Below, in pieces: positions 1-5,374 of a stretch of 5,374 nucleotides of DNA. The notes under the pieces are model-generated. The model had not been told where the DNA came from, ran no database searches, and worked only from the letters and a program-made list of their open reading frames with translations. Source of the DNA: Candidatus Aerophobota bacterium (GTDB lineage Bacteria; Aerophobota; Aerophobia; Aerophobales; B3-G15); assembly GCA_011372105.1 (NCBI GenBank), contig DRTT01000014.1:1-5374 (forward strand). The letters run 5' to 3'. The translations under genes and the position numbers were made by a program. Each line of letters begins with the position of its first letter. The first letter of the stretch is position 1.

Positions 1-2
1 AA

Positions 3-467
3 AGAATTATTAAAGAGGCAAAAAAGCAAATTGAAGAGGAGATGAGAAGAGAGCTTATCAAGGTTCGTCGAGAAGAAAAAAAGAAAACCCTTGCTTTAAA
101 AACAGAGCTTTTGAGCAAGGTGTTTAAGGAGGCGATGGAGAGGTTTTTAAATTCAGATCCAAAAGAGTATCTTTCTCTTATGAAGGAGGCTATTGTTGAG
201 AGTATAAAAGAGGGAAAGCAGGAGGTTTTGCTTTCCCCTCAGGATAAAAAAATTATTGACAAAAATTTTTTTAAAGAAGTGGAAAAATCTATAAAAAATA
301 AAAAAGGAGGAAAATACGAGGTTAGGTTTACTTTTGATGATAGTATAAAAGAAAAAGGGTTCATAATTAAAGGTGAGGATATGTTTATAAACGCAACAGT
401 TCCCACTTTATTTTCCGTAATAAAAGATGAGGAGGAAATTGAAATTGCGAAAATTTTATTTGGATGA
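3..467 (+). CDS. atpE: V/A-type ATP synthase subunit E (peripheral stalk), 5'-truncated by window edge
   Basis: The frame is open from the left edge (first whole codon at 3, AGA) to TGA at 465-467, giving 154 residues. The family is usually around 190-200 residues, so some 35-50 N-terminal residues lie outside. An ATG at 42 is in frame, but the charged helix continues upstream of it (RIIKEAKKQIEEE), so it is an internal Met. The N-terminal half is a Lys/Glu-rich amphipathic helix, as expected for the stalk coiled coil that pairs with subunit G/H. The C-terminal half is a mixed alpha/beta domain ending in EIAKILFG after a GFIIKGED segment, which is the typical C-terminal signature of NtpE/AhaE/VatE proteins. 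In this family subunit E links the catalytic A3B3 head to the membrane part of the rotary ATPase. No ATPase gene follows it, so it appears to be last in its operon, and it converges on the CBS gene. The main alternative is the homologous FliH family, which the C-terminus argues against. Confidence 0.88.
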   Translation, partial: RIIKEAKKQIEEEMRRELIKVRREEKKKTLALKTELLSKVFKEAMERFLNSDPKEYLSLMKEAIVESIKEGKQEVLLSPQDKKIIDKNFFKEVEKSIKNKKGGKYEVRFTFDDSIKEKGFIIKGEDMFINATVPTLFSVIKDEEEIEIAKILFG

Positions 468-923
468 GCTTTCTTCTCCAAACAGTGCTCTGATAATATC
501 AGCAGGTGTTACTATACCAACGATTTTTTCCTCTTTTACCACGGGAAGGTGTCTTACCTTATGTTTGTAAATTAGAGCAAGAGTTTTAAATAAAGATGCA
601 TCCTCGTCTACAGTTATAATTTCCTTAACCATTATATCTTCTGCAAGAATTAAATTTTCAAGGGCTTCAGGTAAGGAATCTTCCAGAGAACCAAAGTCTG
701 AAATAAAGTCAATATCATCCAGAAAATCAAAATACTCAGGAATGAAGGGAGTGAGAATATCCTTTTGAGTTATAACTCCCACAAGCCTTTCTTCTTTATC
801 AACAACAAGAAGAAAATCAGCTTTTTCTTCCATAAATACCCTTGCAATCTGCCTCAGGGGAGTTGACCTTCCTATTTTGACAATATTCCTGCTCATAAAC
901 TCTTTTACTTTCTTAACCTTCAT
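456..923 (-). CDS. Two-CBS-domain protein, putative adenine-nucleotide sensor
   Basis: This is a 155-residue stand-alone Bateman module with no fused effector domain. CBS1 spans about residues 7-58 (VKEFMSRNIVKI start, LVGVITQKDIL end). CBS2 spans about 93-147 (LAEDIMVKEIITV start, IVGIVTPADIIRALF end). Each has the usual order of an M-(S/V)-x-x-(I/V) opening, a (F/L)-(L/P)-V-V strand and a GVIT/GIVT-x-x-D-I closing helix. The conserved T/D near each domain end is where AMP, ADP or ATP ribose and phosphates bind in characterised members. The linker (59-92) is strongly acidic and aromatic. The gene starts inside the 3' end of the VWA gene (11-bp overlap) with AGGA 5 nt before the ATG, so it is almost certainly co-translated with it. 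It is probably the energy-state regulatory subunit of the MoxR-VWA unit. That role is inferred from position only. No membrane segment or signal peptide is visible. Confidence 0.9.
   Translation of the reverse strand: MKVKKVKEFMSRNIVKIGRSTPLRQIARVFMEEKADFLLVVDKEERLVGVITQKDILTPFIPEYFDFLDDIDFISDFGSLEDSLPEALENLILAEDIMVKEIITVDEDASLFKTLALIYKHKVRHLPVVKEEKIVGIVTPADIIRALFGEESSSK
459..482. terminator. possible hairpin at the convergent gene junction
   Basis: TTTGGA (459-464) and TCCAAA (477-482) form a 6-bp perfect inverted repeat. The arms continue inward, after one mismatch, with GAG/CTT pairing (466-468 with 473-475, including one G-U) around a CTTT loop. The hairpin covers the stop codon of the plus-strand subunit E gene and the last codons of the minus-strand CBS gene. 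On the minus strand it is followed by an A/T-rich run with a TTTT, which could serve as a weak terminator for the minus-strand operon. On the plus strand no T tract follows. The stem is short and mostly A-T, so this may be chance within coding sequence. Confidence 0.25.
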
Positions 924-2814
924 ACAAATCCTGCAAATAGGGACTCATAATTTTCCCTGTAATTTTTATCATGAGGGATTCAAGAGTGTTTATATCATTA
1001 ACTCTATATATTTCTGCTCCCCACTGAGCAAGATCCCTGCAGGTTAAAGTGGATATTCTTGGTTTAAAGTCTCCTTCGCTTATCTGAATGTGAGAGACCA
1101 TATTTTTCTCAACTATCTTTCTAAAAAGTGGTTTGACAGGTTTTACCCCTCTTATAAAATCCCTTAGCCTGTGGGGAGAATAAGCCTTTGTTGATTCGTC
1201 CCAGTTAAATATCTCCCCATCAGACAGGATTATAAGGATAAAAGGTTCTTTCTTCTTAAGAAGCTGGCTTTCAATCACCCTGTGGTCAATTATTGTTGTA
1301 TCAAATTGAGGAAGATAGGCTATTTTCTTGCATTCATCAAGCTCATAATACTCTCTCCAGCCACTTGTCAGAGTATTTCGAGAAAAGGTTATAACATTGT
1401 AATGAATATAAGGGGCTATTCCCTGCGAGGTAAGCCACTTAATAGCTCCATTGAACCCCAGAAGAACATGATGGTATTTACTTTTATCACTCCAGGAGCA
1501 TTTTCCCTCTCCAAAATAAAACCTTGACCTTATCATCTGTCTTATCATACTAACTGTTGGAATTGCTATTTTATTTTCCACATCATCGGCCATAGAGGCT
1601 GATGTGTCAATAAGAAAACATATATCAGGAAAAGCTCCTTTTCTTTCAGAGCGGTAAGGGATGGATATATCGTAGTGGTATCTGGGAACACGAAAATTTA
1701 TGAGGGGCAAAAAGGGGCTCTCTGCATCAACCAGAACTCCTCCAAGGTCAATATCCTCTCTTGAATGAATTTGAGGGTCAAAAGGCTCAAAATCAAAGGG
1801 GACAACAGGGAAAGCTCTTCCTTTTTTCTCTGTTGCAACCTGAATGGGAATCTCGGGTGCCAGCATCTCATAAAGTGTTTTTGTCACCTCAATGCTTTCT
1901 ATGTAATCAGGTTTTTCTTTTGATTTTTCATACATTCTCCTTACAATTTTTTTCCTCACATTCCTGTTTTCTGTGATTTGCTTCTCAAAAAAATTCTCAC
2001 AACTTAACTCTATCTTTTTTTCTTCCTCCAGAAAGTCTGCCACAAGAAGAGAAAACTCACGAGCAAATATCTCCCATCGGGAACTATCAGAAAGAACCTC
2101 CACTGTATCCTGCAGTTCAACGCTGTCTTTAAGACCAAACAAATTAATTATTCTTGTTTTTGCATCCTCCACTTCTTTTTTCTGGGTAAAAAATTTTTTC
2201 AGAAGATAAAAGTCATCCTCCTCCCCCCATAAAGAAAGGTTCACCTGGATAAAAATTTCATAAAAGCTGCTTATCCTGGGTCCAGTATTAAAAGCTCTGG
2301 CAAATTTTTTTAAAAAATTCTTTCCAGAAAAGCTTTCCCGAGAGGAGGCAAGTTGGTCATAAAAGAAAATAACCATCCCTTTAAAGTGAGGAAGGTTCAG
2401 TTTGCACCAGGAGTTTACGACTATATCCTCAAAAGCATGACAAACATAACCTGTGTAAGAGCTTTTTCCTTTTTCCTTCAGTGCCTTTGCCACAACATTC
2501 ATAAGTTTGTGATGCACCTCAAAGGAAGCAGGACAGATTTGACTGTGGGCGAAGTTATGAAATAGCAAATCTCTTCCCATCTCGAGAAGTGGATGCTCAT
2601 GATAACCTTTGCTAAGATAGGAGCAGAGAAGAGAGTCTTTTCCTATCTGCCAGTTTTCATCTATGTTTATATCTATAGTCCCGGTTAAAGGAGAAAGCTT
2701 TATCTCAATGTGTCCCCGGGAGGGCTTTACAGGATACACCCTAATTGAGTCTTCTGTCAGATTTAAAAGGCTGTTTAATCCTCTTATCTCTGCCTGAAAA
2801 TCTTTATAATTCAT
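913..2814 (-). CDS. VWA-domain protein with zincin-like N-terminal region (MoxR partner)
   Basis: The 633-residue protein has a clear C-terminal von Willebrand factor A domain from about residue 396. It starts with strand DICFLIDTSASM, whose D403-x-S405-x-S407 is the MIDAS motif. The distal MIDAS residues are T506/T507 in QFDTTIID and D532 in LIILSDGE, so metal binding should be intact. A 40-residue stretch with a Cys and HH (about 431-470) separates the first helix from the next core strand. The N-terminal part holds H86-N-F-A-H90 followed by AFEDIVVNSWC (E129/D130). This resembles the HExxH plus downstream acidic residue layout of the metallopeptidase-like domains fused to some VWA proteins, but the catalytic Glu is replaced by Asn. 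Residues about 195-330 are charged and helical. ATG 2814-2812 is one base after the MoxR stop, with only a weak AAGA-like Shine-Dalgarno, so translation probably depends on ribosomes from moxR. In the ViaA, NorD, CbbO and CoxE families such proteins act as adaptors for a MoxR ATPase. No signal peptide or membrane segment is visible, so it is probably cytosolic. Confidence 0.88.
   Translation of the reverse strand: MNYKDFQAEIRGLNSLLNLTEDSIRVYPVKPSRGHIEIKLSPLTGTIDINIDENWQIGKDSLLCSYLSKGYHEHPLLEMGRDLLFHNFAHSQICPASFEVHHKLMNVVAKALKEKGKSSYTGYVCHAFEDIVVNSWCKLNLPHFKGMVIFFYDQLASSRESFSGKNFLKKFARAFNTGPRISSFYEIFIQVNLSLWGEEDDFYLLKKFFTQKKEVEDAKTRIINLFGLKDSVELQDTVEVLSDSSRWEIFAREFSLLVADFLEEEKKIELSCENFFEKQITENRNVRKKIVRRMYEKSKEKPDYIESIEVTKTLYEMLAPEIPIQVATEKKGRAFPVVPFDFEPFDPQIHSREDIDLGGVLVDAESPFLPLINFRVPRYHYDISIPYRSERKGAFPDICFLIDTSASMADDVENKIAIPTVSMIRQMIRSRFYFGEGKCSWSDKSKYHHVLLGFNGAIKWLTSQGIAPYIHYNVITFSRNTLTSGWREYYELDECKKIAYLPQFDTTIIDHRVIESQLLKKKEPFILIILSDGEIFNWDESTKAYSPHRLRDFIRGVKPVKPLFRKIVEKNMVSHIQISEGDFKPRISTLTCRDLAQWGAEIYRVNDINTLESLMIKITGKIMSPYLQDLYEG
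929..932 (-). promoter_or_regulatory. Ribosome binding site of the CBS gene, inside the VWA gene
   Basis: AGGA on the minus strand lies 5 nt before the ATG at 923-921. It sits in the last codons of the VWA gene. It supports the chosen start and implies translational coupling with the upstream gene. Confidence 0.5.
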
Positions 2815-2815
2815 C

Positions 2816-4624
2816 TTAAAATCTTTTTAACTTGTAGATGGGAGCAGGTAAAATGGCACTTATTTTCTTTCGCCAGGGAATCATCACTTCTTTTTCTTTC
2901 CCCCGTTTTAAAATCCATATCTTCTCCTCTTCTGTTCCAAGAAGTGATTCCCCAACCTGGGTAAGGTCTTCAATTGGGCTTGAAGTGGTAAGCACAGGTT
3001 TTTGCGGATTGTCAACATCATAAATCTCATTTCCTATGGCAAAAAGAAGCTTTCCTCCAACAAAAGCAAGACCCTGTATCTTCTTTTTTCTGAATTTTCC
3101 GTAGGGAAGCTGGAATATCTGCTTTGGTTTTGTCATTCCCTCATACCAGATGTAAATACCATCCTCACTTGCAAAGGCAATCCCGTACATACTATCTATT
3201 TTCTGTCTTACCTTTAAAACCCCTTCTTCGTGAGGTGAGATATCTGTTATTTTTTCTCCGAAGAGAGTCTGATCAGGATGAAGTATACCTGCAATCCAGA
3301 AATCTTTTGTATAAAGAGTTTTTCCCTCTCTTATCTCTTCCACAAGATCCTGAGAGGAGTTTTTTGCTATAAGGTTTACCTCGTTTAAAATTTCTTCCAG
3401 CCATAGCCATTCACTTCCAAGAGTTTCAATTGTTTCACGTGTTAGTTTTGCCCGGATAGCATCATGGAAAGCTTTTTTAATATAGGGTGCCTTTTCTTCT
3501 ATAATGGATTTTATCCTGTGATAAACCTGGTTCACAGCAAGATAGGGATTGCCATGGTGTTCCCTTCTCACCCAGGCAAAATCTAAAATTCCAGAGTAAG
3601 GTGAGGTCACACGAAATGCTTCAAGGAGTTCTCCGTATCCTGGCAGGGCAGGGGAGGGAACTTCTGATTTTGCATCGGCAACAGCACAGAGGGAAATGGC
3701 AAGCGTTTTGTAGGCTTTAAAGGAACGGGTGCTTGTGGGGATAATGTACCCACAGATATCTCCAAGTTCGTTCTCCTCTTCAGAAAAACAACCCTGACAC
3801 ATATTTGGTATATCATCTTTCACTGTGCTTTTTCTTTTTGTGGGGGACCTTGAACAAAAATCAAGTCCTTTTTTAAGATAAAGGTCTGTTATAAGTCCAT
3901 CAAGAGAAAGGCTTATGTTGGATAATCTTTTCCAGATTTTGACTATAAGGTGTGTGTGATCTTCCCTCTCTGACATCTCTACTCCAGGATTTATATCCTG
4001 TTGCTGAATCTTTATAAGATCAGCTGTTGTGGGGGGGAAGTTGTCCACATTTATAATAAGATGCGAGCGATCAAGATAAGCAGGATCAAAGGGGAAAGTC
4101 CCGGAATAACTTCTTCCTATGTTAGCGGTTGCAATGCTTATGTGAAAGCCATCCACACCAAAGAAAACCTGCTCGTTTTTTTCTGGAAGATTTATATAAC
4201 CGTCAAGAATTGAGAGAACCTGATTCTGGGTAATCTGGGGAACTCTGTTTATCTCGTCAAGTATGGTCAAAGGATTTCTTGCTGCCTCCAGAACCTCAAG
4301 GGCATCACGGGTGCTTCCTTTTCCTGAGGAAAGTTTTTCAAGATTTAGTGCGGTGTATATATCCTTTGTCTTCAGGTCAGGATGCGCTCTTATAAAGGTT
4401 CCTTTTCCACCAAAGTAGGTATTGTTCACCTCTACTGCAAGCTGAGTTTTCCCTTCTCCTTTTTCTCCTACAAGAAGAATGTTAAGTCTTGCTATGCAGG
4501 CTGCTGTTATGACATCCCACAGGTTAAGAGATACACCCTTTATCCTGCAAACCTCTGTTGAATTCTTGTAAATCTTGGGTTGAGGAAGCCTTCTTATATC
4601 TTCTATAAGCTGTAAATAACTCAT
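2816..4624 (-). CDS. MoxR-family AAA+ ATPase with Cys-containing insert and beta-rich C-terminal extension
   Basis: The 602-residue protein has an N-terminal AAA+ module. Walker A is GEKGEGKT (53-60), Walker B is LTILDEINR (119-127; D123, E124), sensor 1 is N168 in IATANIG, R186 in YLDRSHLI is a possible arginine finger, and the sensor 2 candidate is R300 in TSTRSFKAYK. DEINR and the overall arrangement are typical of MoxR/RavA/CbbQ ATPases, which are usually about 300-350 residues or about 500 (RavA). Two additions are unusual. An insert at about 257-291 carries C257, C276, C279 and C291, which looks like a zinc or Fe-S site. About 270 residues follow the AAA+ core: a helical stretch (about 330-440), then repeated short beta units (about 475-595) resembling three propeller blades. 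The start ATG has an AGGGGG sequence 3 nt upstream. The stop is 1 bp from the VWA start, so MoxR and VWA are made together. By family knowledge it should form hexamers and use ATP hydrolysis to remodel or activate a client. The client is unknown. Confidence 0.92.
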   Translation of the reverse strand: MSYLQLIEDIRRLPQPKIYKNSTEVCRIKGVSLNLWDVITAACIARLNILLVGEKGEGKTQLAVEVNNTYFGGKGTFIRAHPDLKTKDIYTALNLEKLSSGKGSTRDALEVLEAARNPLTILDEINRVPQITQNQVLSILDGYINLPEKNEQVFFGVDGFHISIATANIGRSYSGTFPFDPAYLDRSHLIINVDNFPPTTADLIKIQQQDINPGVEMSEREDHTHLIVKIWKRLSNISLSLDGLITDLYLKKGLDFCSRSPTKRKSTVKDDIPNMCQGCFSEEENELGDICGYIIPTSTRSFKAYKTLAISLCAVADAKSEVPSPALPGYGELLEAFRVTSPYSGILDFAWVRREHHGNPYLAVNQVYHRIKSIIEEKAPYIKKAFHDAIRAKLTRETIETLGSEWLWLEEILNEVNLIAKNSSQDLVEEIREGKTLYTKDFWIAGILHPDQTLFGEKITDISPHEEGVLKVRQKIDSMYGIAFASEDGIYIWYEGMTKPKQIFQLPYGKFRKKKIQGLAFVGGKLLFAIGNEIYDVDNPQKPVLTTSSPIEDLTQVGESLLGTEEEKIWILKRGKEKEVMIPWRKKISAILPAPIYKLKRF

Positions 4625-4627
4625 TTT

Positions 4628-4633
4628 CCCCCT
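4628..4633 (-). promoter_or_regulatory. Ribosome binding site of the MoxR gene
   Basis: AGGGGG on the minus strand matches AGGAGG at five of six positions. It is separated from the ATG (4624-4622) by only AAA, which is shorter than usual. It is the only purine-rich candidate near this start and supports the chosen start codon. Confidence 0.4.
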
Positions 4634-4648
4634 TTTCTTATTTTTTCA

Positions 4649-4677
4649 AGTATAGTTTAGCAAAAAAGGAAGGTAGA
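4649..4677 (-). promoter_or_regulatory. Possible sigma-70-type promoter upstream of moxR
   Basis: In the 71-bp gap between the phosphatase stop and the moxR start, the minus strand has TATACT (4654-4649), one mismatch from the -10 consensus. The hexamer 17 nt upstream is TCTACC (4677-4672), matching TTGACA at only three positions. Initiation here would give a leader of about 17 nt that includes the Shine-Dalgarno. It would allow moxR-vwa-cbs to be expressed apart from the phosphatase. Chance matches are common in A+T-rich DNA, so this is tentative. Confidence 0.3.
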
Positions 4678-4695
4678 GGCAAGCTGAGTTTAAAT

Positions 4696-5373
4696 TCAAA
4701 AATAATGTGCCATCTCTTCAGAGAGGTCTTTTGCATCCCTGACAGAAGCTGAAAGATCTATCTCAAGAAAAGCTGCTTTTTTATTGTAATAAGGCTCACC
4801 CTTACGGGAAAACAAGGTTAAAACCCTTCCCTTGTGTAAAACCATTGTTCCCTCACAGGGCTCATGACTGCGAATGAGAGTTCTCACCCCAAGAAGATTC
4901 AGGATTTTCTCTGATACATCTTCCCCAAAGATTTTTCCCGCTCCTCTTGGAGAAGAAAAACACCCCTCTCCCTCTCCCGGGTCACTCCAGAGTATTTCTT
5001 CAAGATAAGAGGTTGCAGGATGAGTATCGCAGGCTTTTTCTATATCTTCAATTGAGGTTATCTTTTCTGGAAGGCCTCCATGGAGCATAAGGTATTTCCC
5101 TTTTACAATAAGGGTGTGGGGAAGAAGATTAAAAAGAGTGGGGAAAAAATCATAAAGTTTTTTTCCTTTATCAGCATACCTTGCCATTAAAAAATAGGGA
5201 AGGTCAAAGGGGTAAACTCCAAGTCCCTGAGGAGGTTCGTGGTTCCCCCTTAAGGTAATGACTTTTTCTGGGAAGATTAATTTAAGCTTTAAAACAGTCC
5301 ACCAGACCTCACAGGTCTCCTCTCCTCTATCCCCATAATCTCCAAGAAAAACAAGATGTATTTTTTCTTTTTC
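4696..5373 (-). CDS. PPP-family metallophosphatase (Ser/Thr protein phosphatase-like), 5'-truncated by window edge
   Basis: The frame is open from the right edge to TGA at 4698-4696, giving 225 residues. An internal ATG at 5187 cannot be the start because essential motifs lie upstream of it. Numbering from the edge, the PPP signatures occur in order: GDYGDRG (11-17; metal-binding D12 and D15, R16), LRGNHE (41-46), LMLHGGLP (95-102), LWSDP (128-132), RGAGKIFG (143-150), IRSHEPCEGT (167-176) and LFS (187-189), with N197 downstream. All di-metal ligands of the PPP fold within this stretch are present. Only the first motif (GDxHG), expected some 30 residues earlier, is outside the window. Family members dephosphorylate phosphoserine or phosphothreonine proteins, and some bacterial relatives accept phosphotyrosine or diadenosine tetraphosphate. 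The fit to GNHE, HGG, WSDP and RGxGxxFG favours a protein phosphatase. The usual Val of GDxVDRG is Gly here. It is upstream of, and codirectional with, moxR-vwa-cbs and may regulate that unit. No kinase gene is visible. Confidence 0.9.
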   Translation of the reverse strand, partial: EKEKIHLVFLGDYGDRGEETCEVWWTVLKLKLIFPEKVITLRGNHEPPQGLGVYPFDLPYFLMARYADKGKKLYDFFPTLFNLLPHTLIVKGKYLMLHGGLPEKITSIEDIEKACDTHPATSYLEEILWSDPGEGEGCFSSPRGAGKIFGEDVSEKILNLLGVRTLIRSHEPCEGTMVLHKGRVLTLFSRKGEPYYNKKAAFLEIDLSASVRDAKDLSEEMAHYF

Positions 5374-5374
5374 C

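Noticed and set aside
42..44. ATG as start of the subunit E gene, with GAGGAG just upstream
   Set aside because: The purine run touches the ATG with no spacer, and the same frame continues upstream with family-like helical sequence, so the gene is cut by the window edge.
239..481. Minus-strand open frame opposite the subunit E gene
   Set aside because: It lies antisense to a clearly recognised gene, resembles no family, and is Ser/Phe-rich as expected of a shadow frame.
4031..4037. Seven-G run in moxR as a possible frameshift or slippage site
   Set aside because: The reading frame and AAA+ motif order are intact on both sides. It encodes Pro-Pro and needs no frameshift.
1282..4213. Several short plus-strand open frames opposite the VWA and MoxR genes
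   Set aside because: All are antisense to strongly supported genes, low-complexity (Ser/Phe/Leu-rich), and show no domain motif or consistent ribosome binding site.
4644..4649. TTGAAA on the minus strand as a -35 element
   Set aside because: A -10 box at normal spacing would fall at the ribosome binding site and start codon of moxR, and none is seen there.
4662..4667. Six-T run on the minus strand after the phosphatase as a terminator
   Set aside because: No G+C-rich inverted repeat precedes it. It fits better as part of the spacer of the possible moxR promoter.
5185..5187. ATG as start of the phosphatase gene
   Set aside because: Essential PPP motifs GDYGDRG and GNHE are encoded upstream in the same open frame up to the window edge.
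1..5374. Mobile element, CRISPR array, tRNA/rRNA or toxin-antitoxin content
   Set aside because: No transposase, integrase, direct-repeat array, tRNA-like fold or small toxin-antitoxin pair is visible. The window is filled by the five genes described.

Overview
The window comes from an A+T-rich prokaryotic genome, probably a bacterium. A thermophilic or anaerobic lineage is likely but not proven. The hints are a V/A-type ATPase gene, Lys/Glu-rich proteins, frequent AGA/AGG arginine codons, and purine-rich coding strands. I cannot name the taxon. Coding density is very high: the largest non-coding gap is 71 bp, and two of the three other junctions are overlaps. I see no RNA gene, mobile element, CRISPR array or repeat family.

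Layout. Positions 3-467 (+) are the 3' part of a V/A-type ATPase peripheral-stalk subunit E gene, running in from the left edge. Everything else is on the minus strand and is transcribed from right to left: a PPP-family metallophosphatase (5373-4696, 5' end outside the window), a MoxR-type AAA+ ATPase with an unusual Cys-containing insert and a long C-terminal extension (4624-2816), a large von Willebrand factor A (VWA) protein with an apparently degenerate zincin-like N-terminal region (2814-913), and a two-CBS-domain protein (923-456). The CBS gene converges on the subunit E gene and the two overlap by 12 bp, with a small hairpin at the junction.

How the genes may work together. The MoxR, VWA and CBS genes are packed so tightly (1-bp gap, then 11-bp overlap) that they almost certainly form one translationally coupled unit. 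The phosphatase is upstream on the same strand, with a 71-bp gap that carries a possible promoter. MoxR plus VWA is a well-known pairing (RavA-ViaA, NorQ-NorD, CbbQ-CbbO, CoxD-CoxE) in which the AAA+ ring remodels or activates a client and the VWA protein acts as metal-dependent adaptor. Here the pair is joined by a likely nucleotide sensor (CBS) and a likely phosphoprotein phosphatase (PPP). This suggests an energy- and phosphorylation-controlled remodelling system whose client is unknown. This four-gene combination and the unusual domain additions on the AAA+ and VWA proteins are the most interesting content of the window.
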